Below the pieces are notes generated by a model. That model saw only the letters and a list, made by a program, of their open reading frames with translations. It was not told the DNA's origin and searched no databases. Position numbers and translations under genes: made by a program. From assembly GCA_027382625.1 (NCBI GenBank), contig JAJKFJ010024856.1, positions 1-11,519 on the forward strand: a stretch of 11,519 nt of DNA. The letters are read 5' to 3'. This DNA comes from Tetmemena sp. SeJ-2015. Taxonomy: Eukaryota > Ciliophora > Spirotrichea > Sporadotrichida > Oxytrichidae. Positions 1-7,099 of the stretch are shown piece by piece (within the stretch, counting starts at the first letter, position 1; every line of letters starts with the position of its first letter).

Positions 1-1956
1 AAAATGGTGTATCAAGGGCTTTATTAAAGAGCTTTTTATTGGGAGTTTATCATCACAGGATACAAAATTATTCTAGTCTCAATCAATGTATTCCTGAGCA
101 CATCAAATTTATAATCTCAATTAGTTTTATTAATATTTATTATATTTAAAATCTGTTTATAAAAACATACAGACCAATTTTCTAGCTATATGCTGGACTT
201 ACAGTAACTGTTGTTCTATTGCAACTGACTGAGATATAGGATAGATTTAAAGAGGCGATGGTCAGTTGAAAAAATTCAATCTCATTTGGTCTAGAGAGTA
301 AGGTCTTCTCCTTTAAAGAGTTTAGTAAAAGCTTATATTTATGAATTATTCGAATGTAATTGATGGACCAATAATAGTGACGATTTTATGGCTTCATCTT
401 CTTCCCTGCTCTCTCTCTCTCTATTATACGCTACCTCCTCTCTCACATCGGCACCTACCTCCAGCAGTGCATCTCTCTCCCACTCCTCACCTCCTACCTT
501 CTCTTCCCTCCTCCTTAGTCAAACTTAATCGACTTTTTATGTTATGTTATCACCTTTGGAAACGTAAATAAGAACTCCTCTGAGGTAAGTGAGAGAGTCG
601 AGCAGTTAAGGAGGAGGTGAGGAGTGGGAGAGAGATGCATAGCTGTATGTAGTTATGAAGGTGAGAGGGAGGTAGTGTAGAGAGGAGTGAGAGCAGAGGA
701 GAAACTGGAGCCATCATTGGTCCATCAATTACATTTGAATAATTCATAATTACCCTACTTTACAAAGCTAACGCTCTTGAAATTCAATTTTGACAACTGA
801 CCATAGCTTATTTGTATCTATCCTATAATGAAACCTTATAAGAACCCAACAATCAATGTTCTAGAGTAGAGGCTGTTCTTTTCAATAACCTCTATCTTAT
901 TTGGATCTCTTTTCTTTTTGAGTGAAGAAATCACTGACTAAGTTAAAACTGGGGTGCTGATACTGATTATCTTTTTCAATGCTAAATTTCTGTTGCTGCT
1001 CTTAGTTTGTTTACTGGGATAGACAAAGATCCCTTTTCTACTAGTTGTGAAATACAAGATCGAGAGAATTCTAATGCCATTCAATCTCCCAGACACAATT
1101 AAAAATTACAAGAGTCTATTTTTATAAGTAATTTACACAAATGAACTTCCTAAAACTCTAAAGAGCTCTAATAATTTCGGAACAACGGGCAAAATGAATT
1201 CTTTACTTATTACACAGTCTTAAAGCCCCGCACCCAAAGAATTTTCAAGCTTTAGGAGATAAGCTTAGAACAAGCAAAAAGGCAAATAGATTTAAACCTT
1301 CGAAGATATAAAATAGCACAGTATCTAATCTCATTAGCATAATTCAAAGTATACTGAAGATGCTAGAAGCCAATATGATAGAATGTAGTTCGAAAACTCT
1401 TTTGCTAAAGTTTAGGAGTTCTAAAATATAAGCCTACAGGAAATAGATCACTAAAAAGAGAACAAAAATTTGAAGTTCGTATCCATAAGCAAAGTCAAGA
1501 AGTTCAAGCCTAAGGATCTTCAAAATCAAATTAAACTTTAAAACATATTTGACAGCACAACGGCTGATCACTCTTCCCACTCATTATTTAAAAAAATTTC
1601 ATTTAAAAGCCATTTATAATTGGGTTTATTTAAATTCTTTCATTTTATTTGATTCTAATTATTCCTTAATTTTACAATTACAGAAGAATAAAGATTAATC
1701 AAATTTAGGAAATGCAAAGACAAAAGGATCAAAGAAGAATCATAAAGGTAAATAAAAATCTTCTTCTCGCTCAGGAAAAGAGATTGCGAATGAGGTATAA
1801 TCTCCAAATTTCAACAGTGGATCGAGACTTAGAGAAAATGAAATAAACTTAATTTTTGTATAATAAATCACTTTTAAAAATGCATTTTTTAATTTACCAA
1901 ACCAATTTATTTCATAGTCAACCAACTCTTTAGTATAGGAAGGATACGATTAGTGA
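1..1956 (+). CDS. Gene 1: 3' part of a multi-pass membrane protein, interrupted by three IESs
   Basis: The 5' end lies outside the window. MDSs are 1-166, 835-1586, 1681-1848 and 1903-1956; joined at pointers AAAC, ATTA and AAAC they give 1140 nt, 379 residues plus a TGA stop at 1954-1956, with TAA/TAG as Gln. Seen: a FYWEF motif at residues 12-16, hydrophobic helices at about 17-33, 41-53, 69-84 and 96-117, then a long hydrophilic Ser/Lys/Gln-rich tail that is probably cytoplasmic. The junction of MDS 1 and 2 recreates a KPYKNPTINVLEQ motif between helices 2 and 3. From family knowledge, YWEF followed by helices and a KPY.N..LN.LE linker is typical of the C-terminal membrane region of ciliate cysteine-rich (GCC2/GCC3, furin-like) surface proteins. 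Ligand and function are unknown. The reading is strong; the family assignment is from memory of motif shape. Confidence 0.8.
163..830 (+). other. IES 1 of gene 1 (668 bp, pointer AAAC)
   Basis: AAAC occurs at 163-166 and 831-834. Removing 668 bp (2 mod 3) moves the reading from frame 1 to frame 0 and recreates a continuous helix-2/linker/helix-3 region. Almost the whole IES is the foldback element at 239-823. Cutting only the element at its TATA repeats (589 bp, 1 mod 3) would not restore the frame, so the developmental excision boundaries should differ from the transposon ends. Confidence 0.8.
235..827. mobile_element. Foldback MITE-like element, copy 1 (inside IES 1)
   Basis: This is a near-palindrome. 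The left arm begins GGATAGATTTAAAG at 239 and the right arm ends CTTATTTGTATCTATCC at 823, with TATA on both sides (235-238 and 824-827). The arms pair again around 341-370 and 718-747 (ATGAATTATTCGAATGTAAT against its complement) and through a long pyrimidine-rich left arm (about 395-515) and purine-rich right arm (about 590-705). The unpaired centre is about 520-600. It has no transposase-like reading frame, so it is non-autonomous. A copy at 3329-3914 has the same size and sequence. The flanking TA/TATA suggests a Tc1/mariner-type target, which is inference. Confidence 0.85.
1583..1676 (+). other. IES 2 of gene 1 (94 bp, pointer ATTA)
   Basis: ATTA at 1583-1586 and 1677-1680. Removing 94 bp joins ...HSSHSL to QKNKDQSNLGNAKTK and moves from frame 0 to frame 1. 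The removed DNA is about 80% A+T. The 4 bp pointer is weak alone; the frame change and the coherent basic, Ser/Gln-rich tail on both sides support it. Confidence 0.7.
1845..1898 (+). other. IES 3 of gene 1 (54 bp, pointer AAAC)
   Basis: AAAC at 1845-1848 and 1899-1902. The length is a multiple of three and the frame stays open, so translation alone does not force removal. It is called because of its sharp AT-rich content (poly-T and poly-A runs) between hydrophilic coding sequence, and because it leads directly to the TGA stop. It uses the same pointer sequence as IES 1. Confidence 0.55.
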
Positions 1957-2355
1957 ATTGAGAATTATAAATACACTTTCGTACAGATATAGAGTCACAT
2001 ACATACTGACTAGTATTTTAAATGCGCATTTACCTCTCTCATATTTGATCATATTCATCTGATTTATCTAATCTTTCTTATTTTGACTTGAAAATTTTTA
2101 AGTTGATAAGCCTTACTACTCTGATACTATTGATTATCAGTCAAAATTTTGTGTGCTTTAAAAGAAAGCTACCCTCATCTTATACTTTTAAAAACTTCTA
2201 TCTTTTATCTTAGTTCATTTAAATAGATTTGATTTCACTCAAGAATAAGGAAACATTTACATACTTCTCGTTCCTATTAAGTGCTTCACTAAATATTACA
2301 ATATGTCTTATAAAATCACGATTTTTATTGTTTAATCTTAGCTAAGCTTAAACAT
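1957..2355. other. Gene 1 - gene 2 interval
   Basis: About 400 bp, AT-rich. The first part would be the 3' UTR of gene 1 and the last part the 5' leader of gene 2. I see no reading frame that is clearly better than the others, no C4A4-like telomeric repeat and no RNA gene. Whether the two genes share a macronuclear nanochromosome cannot be told from this sequence. Confidence 0.5.
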
Positions 2356-2846
2356 ATGCATGAAAAATAGTTTTAAGGAATTAAGGGAAACTTACTTTAT
2401 CTTTCATCAAACATATTTGTAGAAACTTGGGCAAGTTTGATCCTTCAGTTTATCACTAGCGCTTTTCTCCCATGTTTCTTAACTTAGTAAATGAAATCCC
2501 ACAATGAAATAATAAATTAAATCACTGTTGACTCTTGCTTCAATAAATATGGATTTAAGAACATATCAATTCACAATAATATAATCGTATTTTGCCTATA
2601 TTTTGAATTTAAACTAGGACTTTACAAGATAATCAGACAGAGCTAAGGTCGATAAAAAGAGTAAATTCCCTAATACGATGTTTCAACCTCGCAATCCCTC
2701 TACTACAGTTACTAAGAGTAAGTTCAGCCATCCCCATAAAGATAAAGATTACCTTATAATTGTCTAAATTATAATTATTAATAAACCTTGATTATTTGGA
2801 AGCTTTTGGTCCAGAAACTGGGAGTGACGAGGAGCATAAAAAGTGA
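2356..2846 (+). CDS. Gene 2: complete small protein (96 residues), interrupted by three IESs
   Basis: ATG at 2356, TGA at 2844-2846. MDSs are 2356-2393, 2429-2484, 2616-2755 and 2790-2846, joined at pointers GAAACTT, AACT and ACCTT; the total is 291 nt. Each join changes frame (1 to 0 to 2 to 0) and the result is a continuous hydrophilic, Lys/Ser/Pro-rich protein with an acidic end (DYLEAFGPETGSDEEHKK). There is no signal peptide, membrane helix or Cys pattern, so it is probably soluble and partly disordered. I do not recognise a family. Gln codons include TAA and TAG. This ATG is the only one in frame before an upstream TGA (2230); an additional upstream MDS cannot be excluded. Confidence 0.8.
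2387..2421 (+). other. IES 1 of gene 2 (35 bp, pointer GAAACTT)
   Basis: The 7 bp direct repeat GAAACTT is at 2387-2393 and 2422-2428. Removing 35 bp joins GIKGNL to GKFDPSVYHQ and changes frame. The pointer length makes this one of the best-supported IESs in the window. Confidence 0.82.
2481..2611 (+). other. IES 2 of gene 2 (131 bp, pointer AACT)
   Basis: AACT at 2481-2484 and 2612-2615. Removing 131 bp moves frame 0 to frame 2 and joins FSPMFLN to QDFTRQSDRAKVDKK. A T from the left MDS and AG from the right form the TAG codon (Gln) at the join. Confidence 0.72.
2751..2784 (+). other. IES 3 of gene 2 (34 bp, pointer ACCTT)
   Basis: ACCTT at 2751-2755 and 2785-2789. Removal joins HKDKDY to LDYLEAFGPE and moves frame 2 to frame 0, leading to the TGA stop. 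An alternative is a GTAAGTT...AAG intron at 2718-2802, which also restores the frame, but it would remove coherent coding sequence and its acceptor lacks a pyrimidine tract. Confidence 0.75.
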
Positions 2847-3321
2847 CTTAGCATTTCAATTTATTATTTCATTATATTGAAAGCGTTTAAATTATAAAAG
2901 CATTTCAAAGCCTACATTTTTAACTGATAATTACAATATTAACAATTTGATAAAGAGATATTTAAATAAATCATTTCATTTTGTAAAATCTTTTTAATAA
3001 CTCATATTAGATGCAAGAATAAAGTTTTAATTCTATCAAAAAGAAAATTAGAAAAATTTTATTTGTACAAGAAAGAACAAATAAGAATATAATTAAGAAA
3101 TAAATTTTTGTAAAAAATAGTGAATTAAATTAAAACATTAAGATATTTATTTATAATATTTAATTCAATTTAGCATTAAATTTTTATCAATTATTATTTA
3201 TAAAATTGTTTTTATGATCAATCTATAATAAATTATTTCATGCTGAATTATTAAAAAATTTATTTTAATAAAAATTCTATAGATATTTCAGAACAAAATA
3301 TTCAATTAGAATTGCTAAACA
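2847..3321. other. AT-rich germline spacer
   Basis: About 475 bp at roughly 85% A+T from about 2930, with runs of A and T. The first few tens of bases may be the 3' UTR of gene 2. No coding-like frame, tandem array or RNA gene is seen. Confidence 0.6.
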
Positions 3322-3921
3322 TATCATAGGGAGGATAGAAATAGGAGATCGTCAGCTCTTTAGTATGAGGGTATTCTCTATTAAAGTGTTTAAAAATAGA
3401 GTTTTTATATTTAAAATTTATTAAAATGCAATTGATGGACGAATGATGGTTTACGATTAGATGGCTTCACCTTCTGCCTGCTCTCACTATTCTCTACTCT
3501 ACTTCCCCTCTCACCTTCGCACCTACCTCCAGCTGTGCCTCTGTCTCTAACTCCTCACCTTCTCCTTAGCTACTCGACTATCTCACTTACCTCAGAGTAT
3601 GTTCTCTACATTTCCAAAGATGAGAGCAATAAAATGTCGACGAAGTTTGAGCCTCTGGCTCTCAACTAAGGAGTAAAAGGTGAGGAGTGGGAGAGAGAGA
3701 GGCAGAGGGAGGTAGAGTAGAGAAGAGTGAGAACAAGGGATAAGGTGAAGCCATCTAATCGTAAACCATCATTCCTCCATCAATTGCATTTTAATAAATT
3801 TTAAAATAAAAAGCTCTATTCTTAAACATTTTAATAGAGAATACCATCACACTAAAGTGCTACGTTCTTGAAATTCAATTTTGGCAACTGACAATCACCT
3901 ATTTCTATCCTCCCTATCATA
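3322..3921. mobile_element. Foldback MITE-like element, copy 2
   Basis: The element proper is 3329-3914 (586 bp), starting GGGAGGATAGAAATAGG and ending with its complement, flanked by the 7 bp direct repeat TATCATA (3322-3328 and 3915-3921). The arms pair again at 3424-3470 and 3745-3790 and through pyrimidine-rich and purine-rich stretches. The unpaired centre matches copy 1 only as reverse complement, so the two copies lie in opposite orientation. The left outer arm lacks about 30 bp present in the right arm (the part with TTGAAATTCAATTTTG). No transposase frame is seen. It lies outside any gene I could define. Confidence 0.85.
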
Positions 3922-4579
3922 TTTTTATGAGGTAAATTTAAAATTTATGAAACTAAAAATAAAGTAGTAATATACAGACTAATTTAGTTTAGAATTGACG
4001 ATGGGCTTTCGCGGTGACGTGGCACAACTGATAAAGGAGTTACGCCTGTGAATTACTTTAAATCGATTAAGTATTATATGCCCGTTAGGGATGCTTAATT
4101 CCTAATAAATTAAATTAAATTAGTTTAGGATTGTTGAAAAGATCTGCCTTTCTTATAAATCTTACCTTTGTCTTATTCTAAATATCAGTTTATAATAAAA
4201 ATTATAATAAAATTGCCATTGTTCTATCTTTAAAAATATCAAACTTTTATATATTTTTATAAATTAATTATTTATATAGTTTTGAAGTCACTATTTAAAG
4301 AAACTCAAAATAATTAAGCATTGCTATCACTAATAGTTCTCAAGCTTAATAAATTTTTATAAAAAGTCTTGAAATCTATTAATTTAATTTAAGTGTCCAT
4401 TGAATTAAAAAAAAATATTTGAAAAGTCTAGAGGATTTTGTAATAAAAATAAGTCAATAATTTGAGCTTTTTATGAATTTAAATCTTTTTTGTTACTTTA
4501 AAATTTAGCAATAGTGTGTGACGTGAGTTAATAATTTTAAATTATCTTTATTGACGTCGACAACTTATTAAATTGAAGA
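3922..4579. other. Spacer upstream of gene 3 with a GC-rich island
   Basis: Mostly AT-rich DNA. The exception is about 3995-4100, where G+C rises to about 50%. There the + strand reads MGFRGDVAQLIKELRL then TGA, while the - strand stays open in two frames, one of them using no reassigned stop codons (fragment RFKVIHRRNSFISCATSPRK). It could be a small isolated MDS on the - strand or an RNA gene; I cannot decide. The last 90 bp include GACGTGAG and TTGACGTCGACAA just before the gene 3 start and may be promoter or leader sequence. Confidence 0.4.
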
Positions 4580-5820
4580 ATGAATATCACATTTTTATAT
4601 CTTATCGCTAGTCTACTCTCCAGATATGTGTATTTTTTCTCTCTATTTCAACTCTTGATTTTAGATGCCAAGAGATTGCTTCAGACTCAATTTGATATGA
4701 CGTCTGACTTTCTTAAATAATTATATTAAATTGGAAACGTTTCTAAATACGAGACTACGAGGAAATTAGAGGCATCCAGTAAAATTTTTGTTTGTAATTA
4801 TAAGATTAGATTGCGATGAAACTTGCTCAGTTTGCAATGATGCTGGACAATGCTTTGTCTGTGCAAAATTAATTATTTAAAACCGATAATTTTAAAGAGG
4901 GCTTAAATAAAATAAGGATAAGAATAAAATATATATGGGGATGCAATTCTTTATTATCCAATTATTTGATAAATCTCTACAAAAATAAAATTTATTTGTT
5001 TCATTATATTTACTGATTGAAAAATTAATACTCAGGAACTGATAATAGAGCCTTTTAACAGTAATGAGTCTTTATGCATTTTTAGAATAGTTCCACATTA
5101 ATCGAGTAATATTTGCAAATTCTTAATTCTAATATTAATTCAATAAGCCCTTCTACTTCATCATCTTCATAATATAGATAAATAAGGTGAGAAAAAAAAA
5201 CATAAAATTTATTCAATGACTGAATGATTTGATTTAATTACTTTAGACTTGTCTCTATATATCTCCATATATAAATAACATCCTCTGAAAAATTTACATG
5301 AACTTTAAATTTATAGAATTAAAGCAATAGAATTATTTGTATTGAAGATAGTTAAAAAACTCCTTTTAATCAAATTTAATATAATTTTAATATCATCAAT
5401 AAATTTTCTGCTAATAAATTATTGCAAATGCATTTATGATTATAAAGCTATCTAACCCATAGGAGTGTGAAATGTGTCATCCAAATTCTTATGCTTAAGA
5501 TGGACAATGCACTACATGTCATTTAATTTTATATGTTTCTTTGGCAGTTATCCTTGCTTAACCAAACTAGGCAGCTCTATAACCTTTTATTTCCGATATT
5601 ATTTAATCTTATATGTTTTATTTAAACTGTATCTAAATAATAAAATGAGTCTTAATCTCTCAAGACGAATCCAATATGTGCAGCAGACTAATAATTTGAT
5701 CTTGAAACACTTACTTGTATAATATTTTTATTTCTATTGTGTGAACTCATGTGGCTCATCTTAGCTAAAACTAGAAGTGAATGCATTTTCAGGAAATATC
5801 TTCGCACCATTTTAAATCTG
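4580..5820 (+). CDS. Gene 3, 5' part: secreted/membrane cysteine-rich protein with signal peptide
   Basis: ATG at 4580 begins a 16-residue hydrophobic signal peptide (MNITFLYLIASLLSRY), then an intron at 4628-4664, then a cysteine-rich stretch assembled from MDSs 4665-4679, 4815-4863, 5470-5519, 5537-5553, 5673-5718 and 5741 to about 5820. Cysteines fall at about residues 21, 25, 28, 34, 37, 40, 51, 54, 62, 75 and 79 in C-x2-C and C-x5-12-C spacings, like furin/growth-factor-receptor cysteine-rich repeats (family knowledge). After residue 80 comes SSQLKLEVNAFSGNIF. The protein probably acts at the cell surface or outside the cell. The many frame changes that each keep the Cys spacing coherent are the main support. 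The 3' boundary of this part is not resolved. Confidence 0.75.
4628..4664 (+). other. Intron in gene 3 (37 nt)
   Basis: It begins GTGTATTTTTTC and ends CTCTTGATTTTAG. Removal keeps the signal peptide and joins it in frame to MPRDCDETC. Without removal the frame stays open for a while but never reaches the Cys-rich frame. A donor of GTGTAT is less canonical than the GTAAGTT donors elsewhere in the window. Confidence 0.55.
4673..4807 (+). other. IES in gene 3 (135 bp, pointer AGATTGC)
   Basis: The 7 bp direct repeat AGATTGC is at 4673-4679 and 4808-4814. Removal joins MPRDC to DETCSVC in frame 0. The removed DNA includes coding-like but frame-inconsistent sequence. Confidence 0.75.
4860..5465 (+). 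other. Probable IES in gene 3 (606 bp, pointer TGTG)
   Basis: TGTG at 4860-4863 and 5466-5469. Removal joins AGQCFVC to EMCHPNSY, keeping frame and Cys spacing. The pointer is short, so the exact ends are provisional. The interior is AT-rich; 5030-5170 has a few open frames but nothing convincing. Confidence 0.55.
5516..5532 (+). other. Very short IES in gene 3 (17 bp, pointer ATGT)
   Basis: ATGT at 5516-5519 and 5533-5536. Removing 17 bp joins DGQCTTC to FFGSYP and moves frame 0 to frame 2. The insert is almost only A and T. Confidence 0.65.
5550..5668 (+). other. IES in gene 3 (119 bp, pointer ATCC)
   Basis: ATCC at 5550-5553 and 5669-5672. Removal moves frame 2 to frame 1 and joins FFGSYP to ICAADQQFDLETLTC, continuing the cysteine pattern. 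Confidence 0.62.
5715..5736 (+). other. Very short IES in gene 3 (22 bp, pointer TTGT)
   Basis: TTGT at 5715-5718 and 5737-5740. Removing 22 bp of almost pure A+T moves frame 1 to frame 2 and joins LETLTC to VNSCGSSQLK. Confidence 0.68.
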
Positions 5821-5963
5821 TCGATAAAAATAAAAAATATCGAAGTAACTATTAAGATTGGCTAAGGAATTATAGATTACTAGATATTTAAATAAATAAG
5901 AGGAATAAAAACCTTCAACTCTCTGCTAAATTCCTTTTTAATATTTACTATATATTTACAACC

Positions 5964-6262
5964 TATAAGGTACAACTAAATTTGTAGAGCGAGATAGTGA
6001 ATATCTAAACTTTAAAACAAAAAAAAAGATTATTAATTCCATAGGTGGAGCACTCTAGCTACGAAGAATAGCTAAGACTCTATAGCAGTTTGTGTGATAG
6101 AAAAAACCGTATTTTTGAAAATTCGTCTAATCATTCTCTAGTTTACGATGCTCATTATATGTTTTAATGGTAAGATACAAGAGGATCAACTATCTTTAAA
6201 GAATATGGAGCCCCTTAATTTTATGAGGATCATAAGATGAGTTAAATATAAAAGTTAAACTA
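5964..6262 (+). CDS. Coding block(s), probably gene 3
   Basis: With TAA/TAG as Gln, frame 2 from 5969 reads GTTKFVERDSEYLNFKTKKK and further on NSIGGALQLRRIAKTLQQF. Frame 0 from about 6090 reads CDRKNRIFENSSNHSLVYDA and then a stretch with FKEYGAPQFYEDHKM. At least one junction must lie near 6070-6110, but I found no convincing pointer. A second frame at 6143-6237 (ICFNGKIQEDQLSLKN) is also open, so the frame call is provisional. Position and composition fit the extracellular part of gene 3. Confidence 0.5.
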
Positions 6263-6376
6263 TTTTTCTTCTGGAAAATTTAAGTTATAATTTTACATAG
6301 GATAATAGTACGGTTTCTTATCTAGTACTTTTAAGTGCTGAGATTTGAAATTGATTATTAATTACATTCCTAAAAT

Positions 6377-6400
6377 TTTACTTTACTTTACTTTACTTTA
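6377..6400 (+). repeat. TTTAC short tandem repeat
   Basis: About 4.8 copies of the 5-mer TTTAC in otherwise non-coding AT-rich DNA. No function is evident. Confidence 0.85.
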
Positions 6401-6511
6401 AGTTATAATTATTTCTCTTGCAGTTAATTATGTTTTTAAGTTCACTTCTTTCTTTTCTTCAAAATCGCTCTTTCAAAAATTACTATTTAAATATAATTTT
6501 GATAGATATTT

Positions 6512-6995
6512 ATTGACCCTGACGAAGCTCATAATTATTTTGTTTTGTATTTTAAGCAAATATGCATCTAGAGCTAGGAACATTATAATATCCTTACAAG
6601 AATATACAATCTGCAATCTTTGAAATTTTCAATTACTTTCCTCAAAATTGTATATTTTAAATAAAGAAATAAATTTTCACATTTTGTTAAACTTAAAATG
6701 GAGCAGATGAAGTTGGAATATCCTCTATATTTTTATTGAATATACATCAAAGAAAATACAACAGCTCGAGTTAATAAATTTTCAATTAAAAATATGCGTT
6801 AAAATATTTTCAAATTAAAGTTATATTGTAGATTTTAGTTTAGCAAGGGCTTATAACACTTGATATCTCATATAAATATGCAAATCGGGTAAGTCTCAAA
6901 TTATGAAAAGACTCAGTAAAATAATTCACTTAATGTTTTTATCTCCCCCATTTATCAATAAGTTGTAATTATAGAGTCTACAAACTTGATTTTAA
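6512..6995 (+). CDS. Coding-like blocks between gene 3 ectodomain pieces
   Basis: Three blocks look protein-coding under the ciliate code: about 6512-6600 (IDPDEAHNYFVLYFKQ in one frame, LTLTKLIIILFCILSKYA in another), 6697-6785 (NGADEVGISSIFLLNIHQRK then YNSSS) and about 6885-6995 (YEKTQQNNSLNVFISPIYQQ then VVIIESTNL). The second and third have the Asn/Ser-rich, alternating hydrophobic pattern of the block at 7433-7753 and are probably earlier beta-helix-like repeats of gene 3. Junctions and frames are unresolved. Confidence 0.4.
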
Positions 6996-7099
6996 TTAAT
7001 AAATTTATAAATGCTAAATATTTTAATTACTTAATAAAAAATAAAATAAAATTATTCGGAACTTATTTTTAAGAATAAGGCAGCTAGATGTTATCTTAT

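Noticed and set aside
2..94. Frame 2 reading at the window start ending in TGA
   Set aside because: Plausible alone, but frame 1 carries the FYWEF and membrane-helix motifs and joins across the IES to the rest of gene 1.
341..747. Two short standard-code frames on opposite strands (341-571 + and 550-747 -), both starting MNYSNVIDGP
   Set aside because: They are the two arms of the palindromic foldback element read from each side; the identical starts come from the inverted repeat, and the rest is low-complexity Leu/Ser/Pro from CT-rich DNA.
1109..1550. Competing frame 2 reading over gene 1 MDS 2
   Set aside because: It has TGA codons near 1353 and 1392; frame 0 is open throughout and continues the membrane-protein reading from helix 4 into the tail.
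1740..1925. 61-residue frame on the - strand
   Set aside because: It overlaps the third MDS of gene 1 and its IES, where the + strand reading (with pointers) gives the coherent Ser/Lys-rich tail up to the TGA stop.
5474..5722. 82-residue standard-code frame on the + strand
   Set aside because: Only about 17 bp (5537-5553) are used in the reconstructed gene 3; the rest crosses a predicted IES and reads as hydrophobic AT-rich noise, while the Cys pattern continues in other frames.
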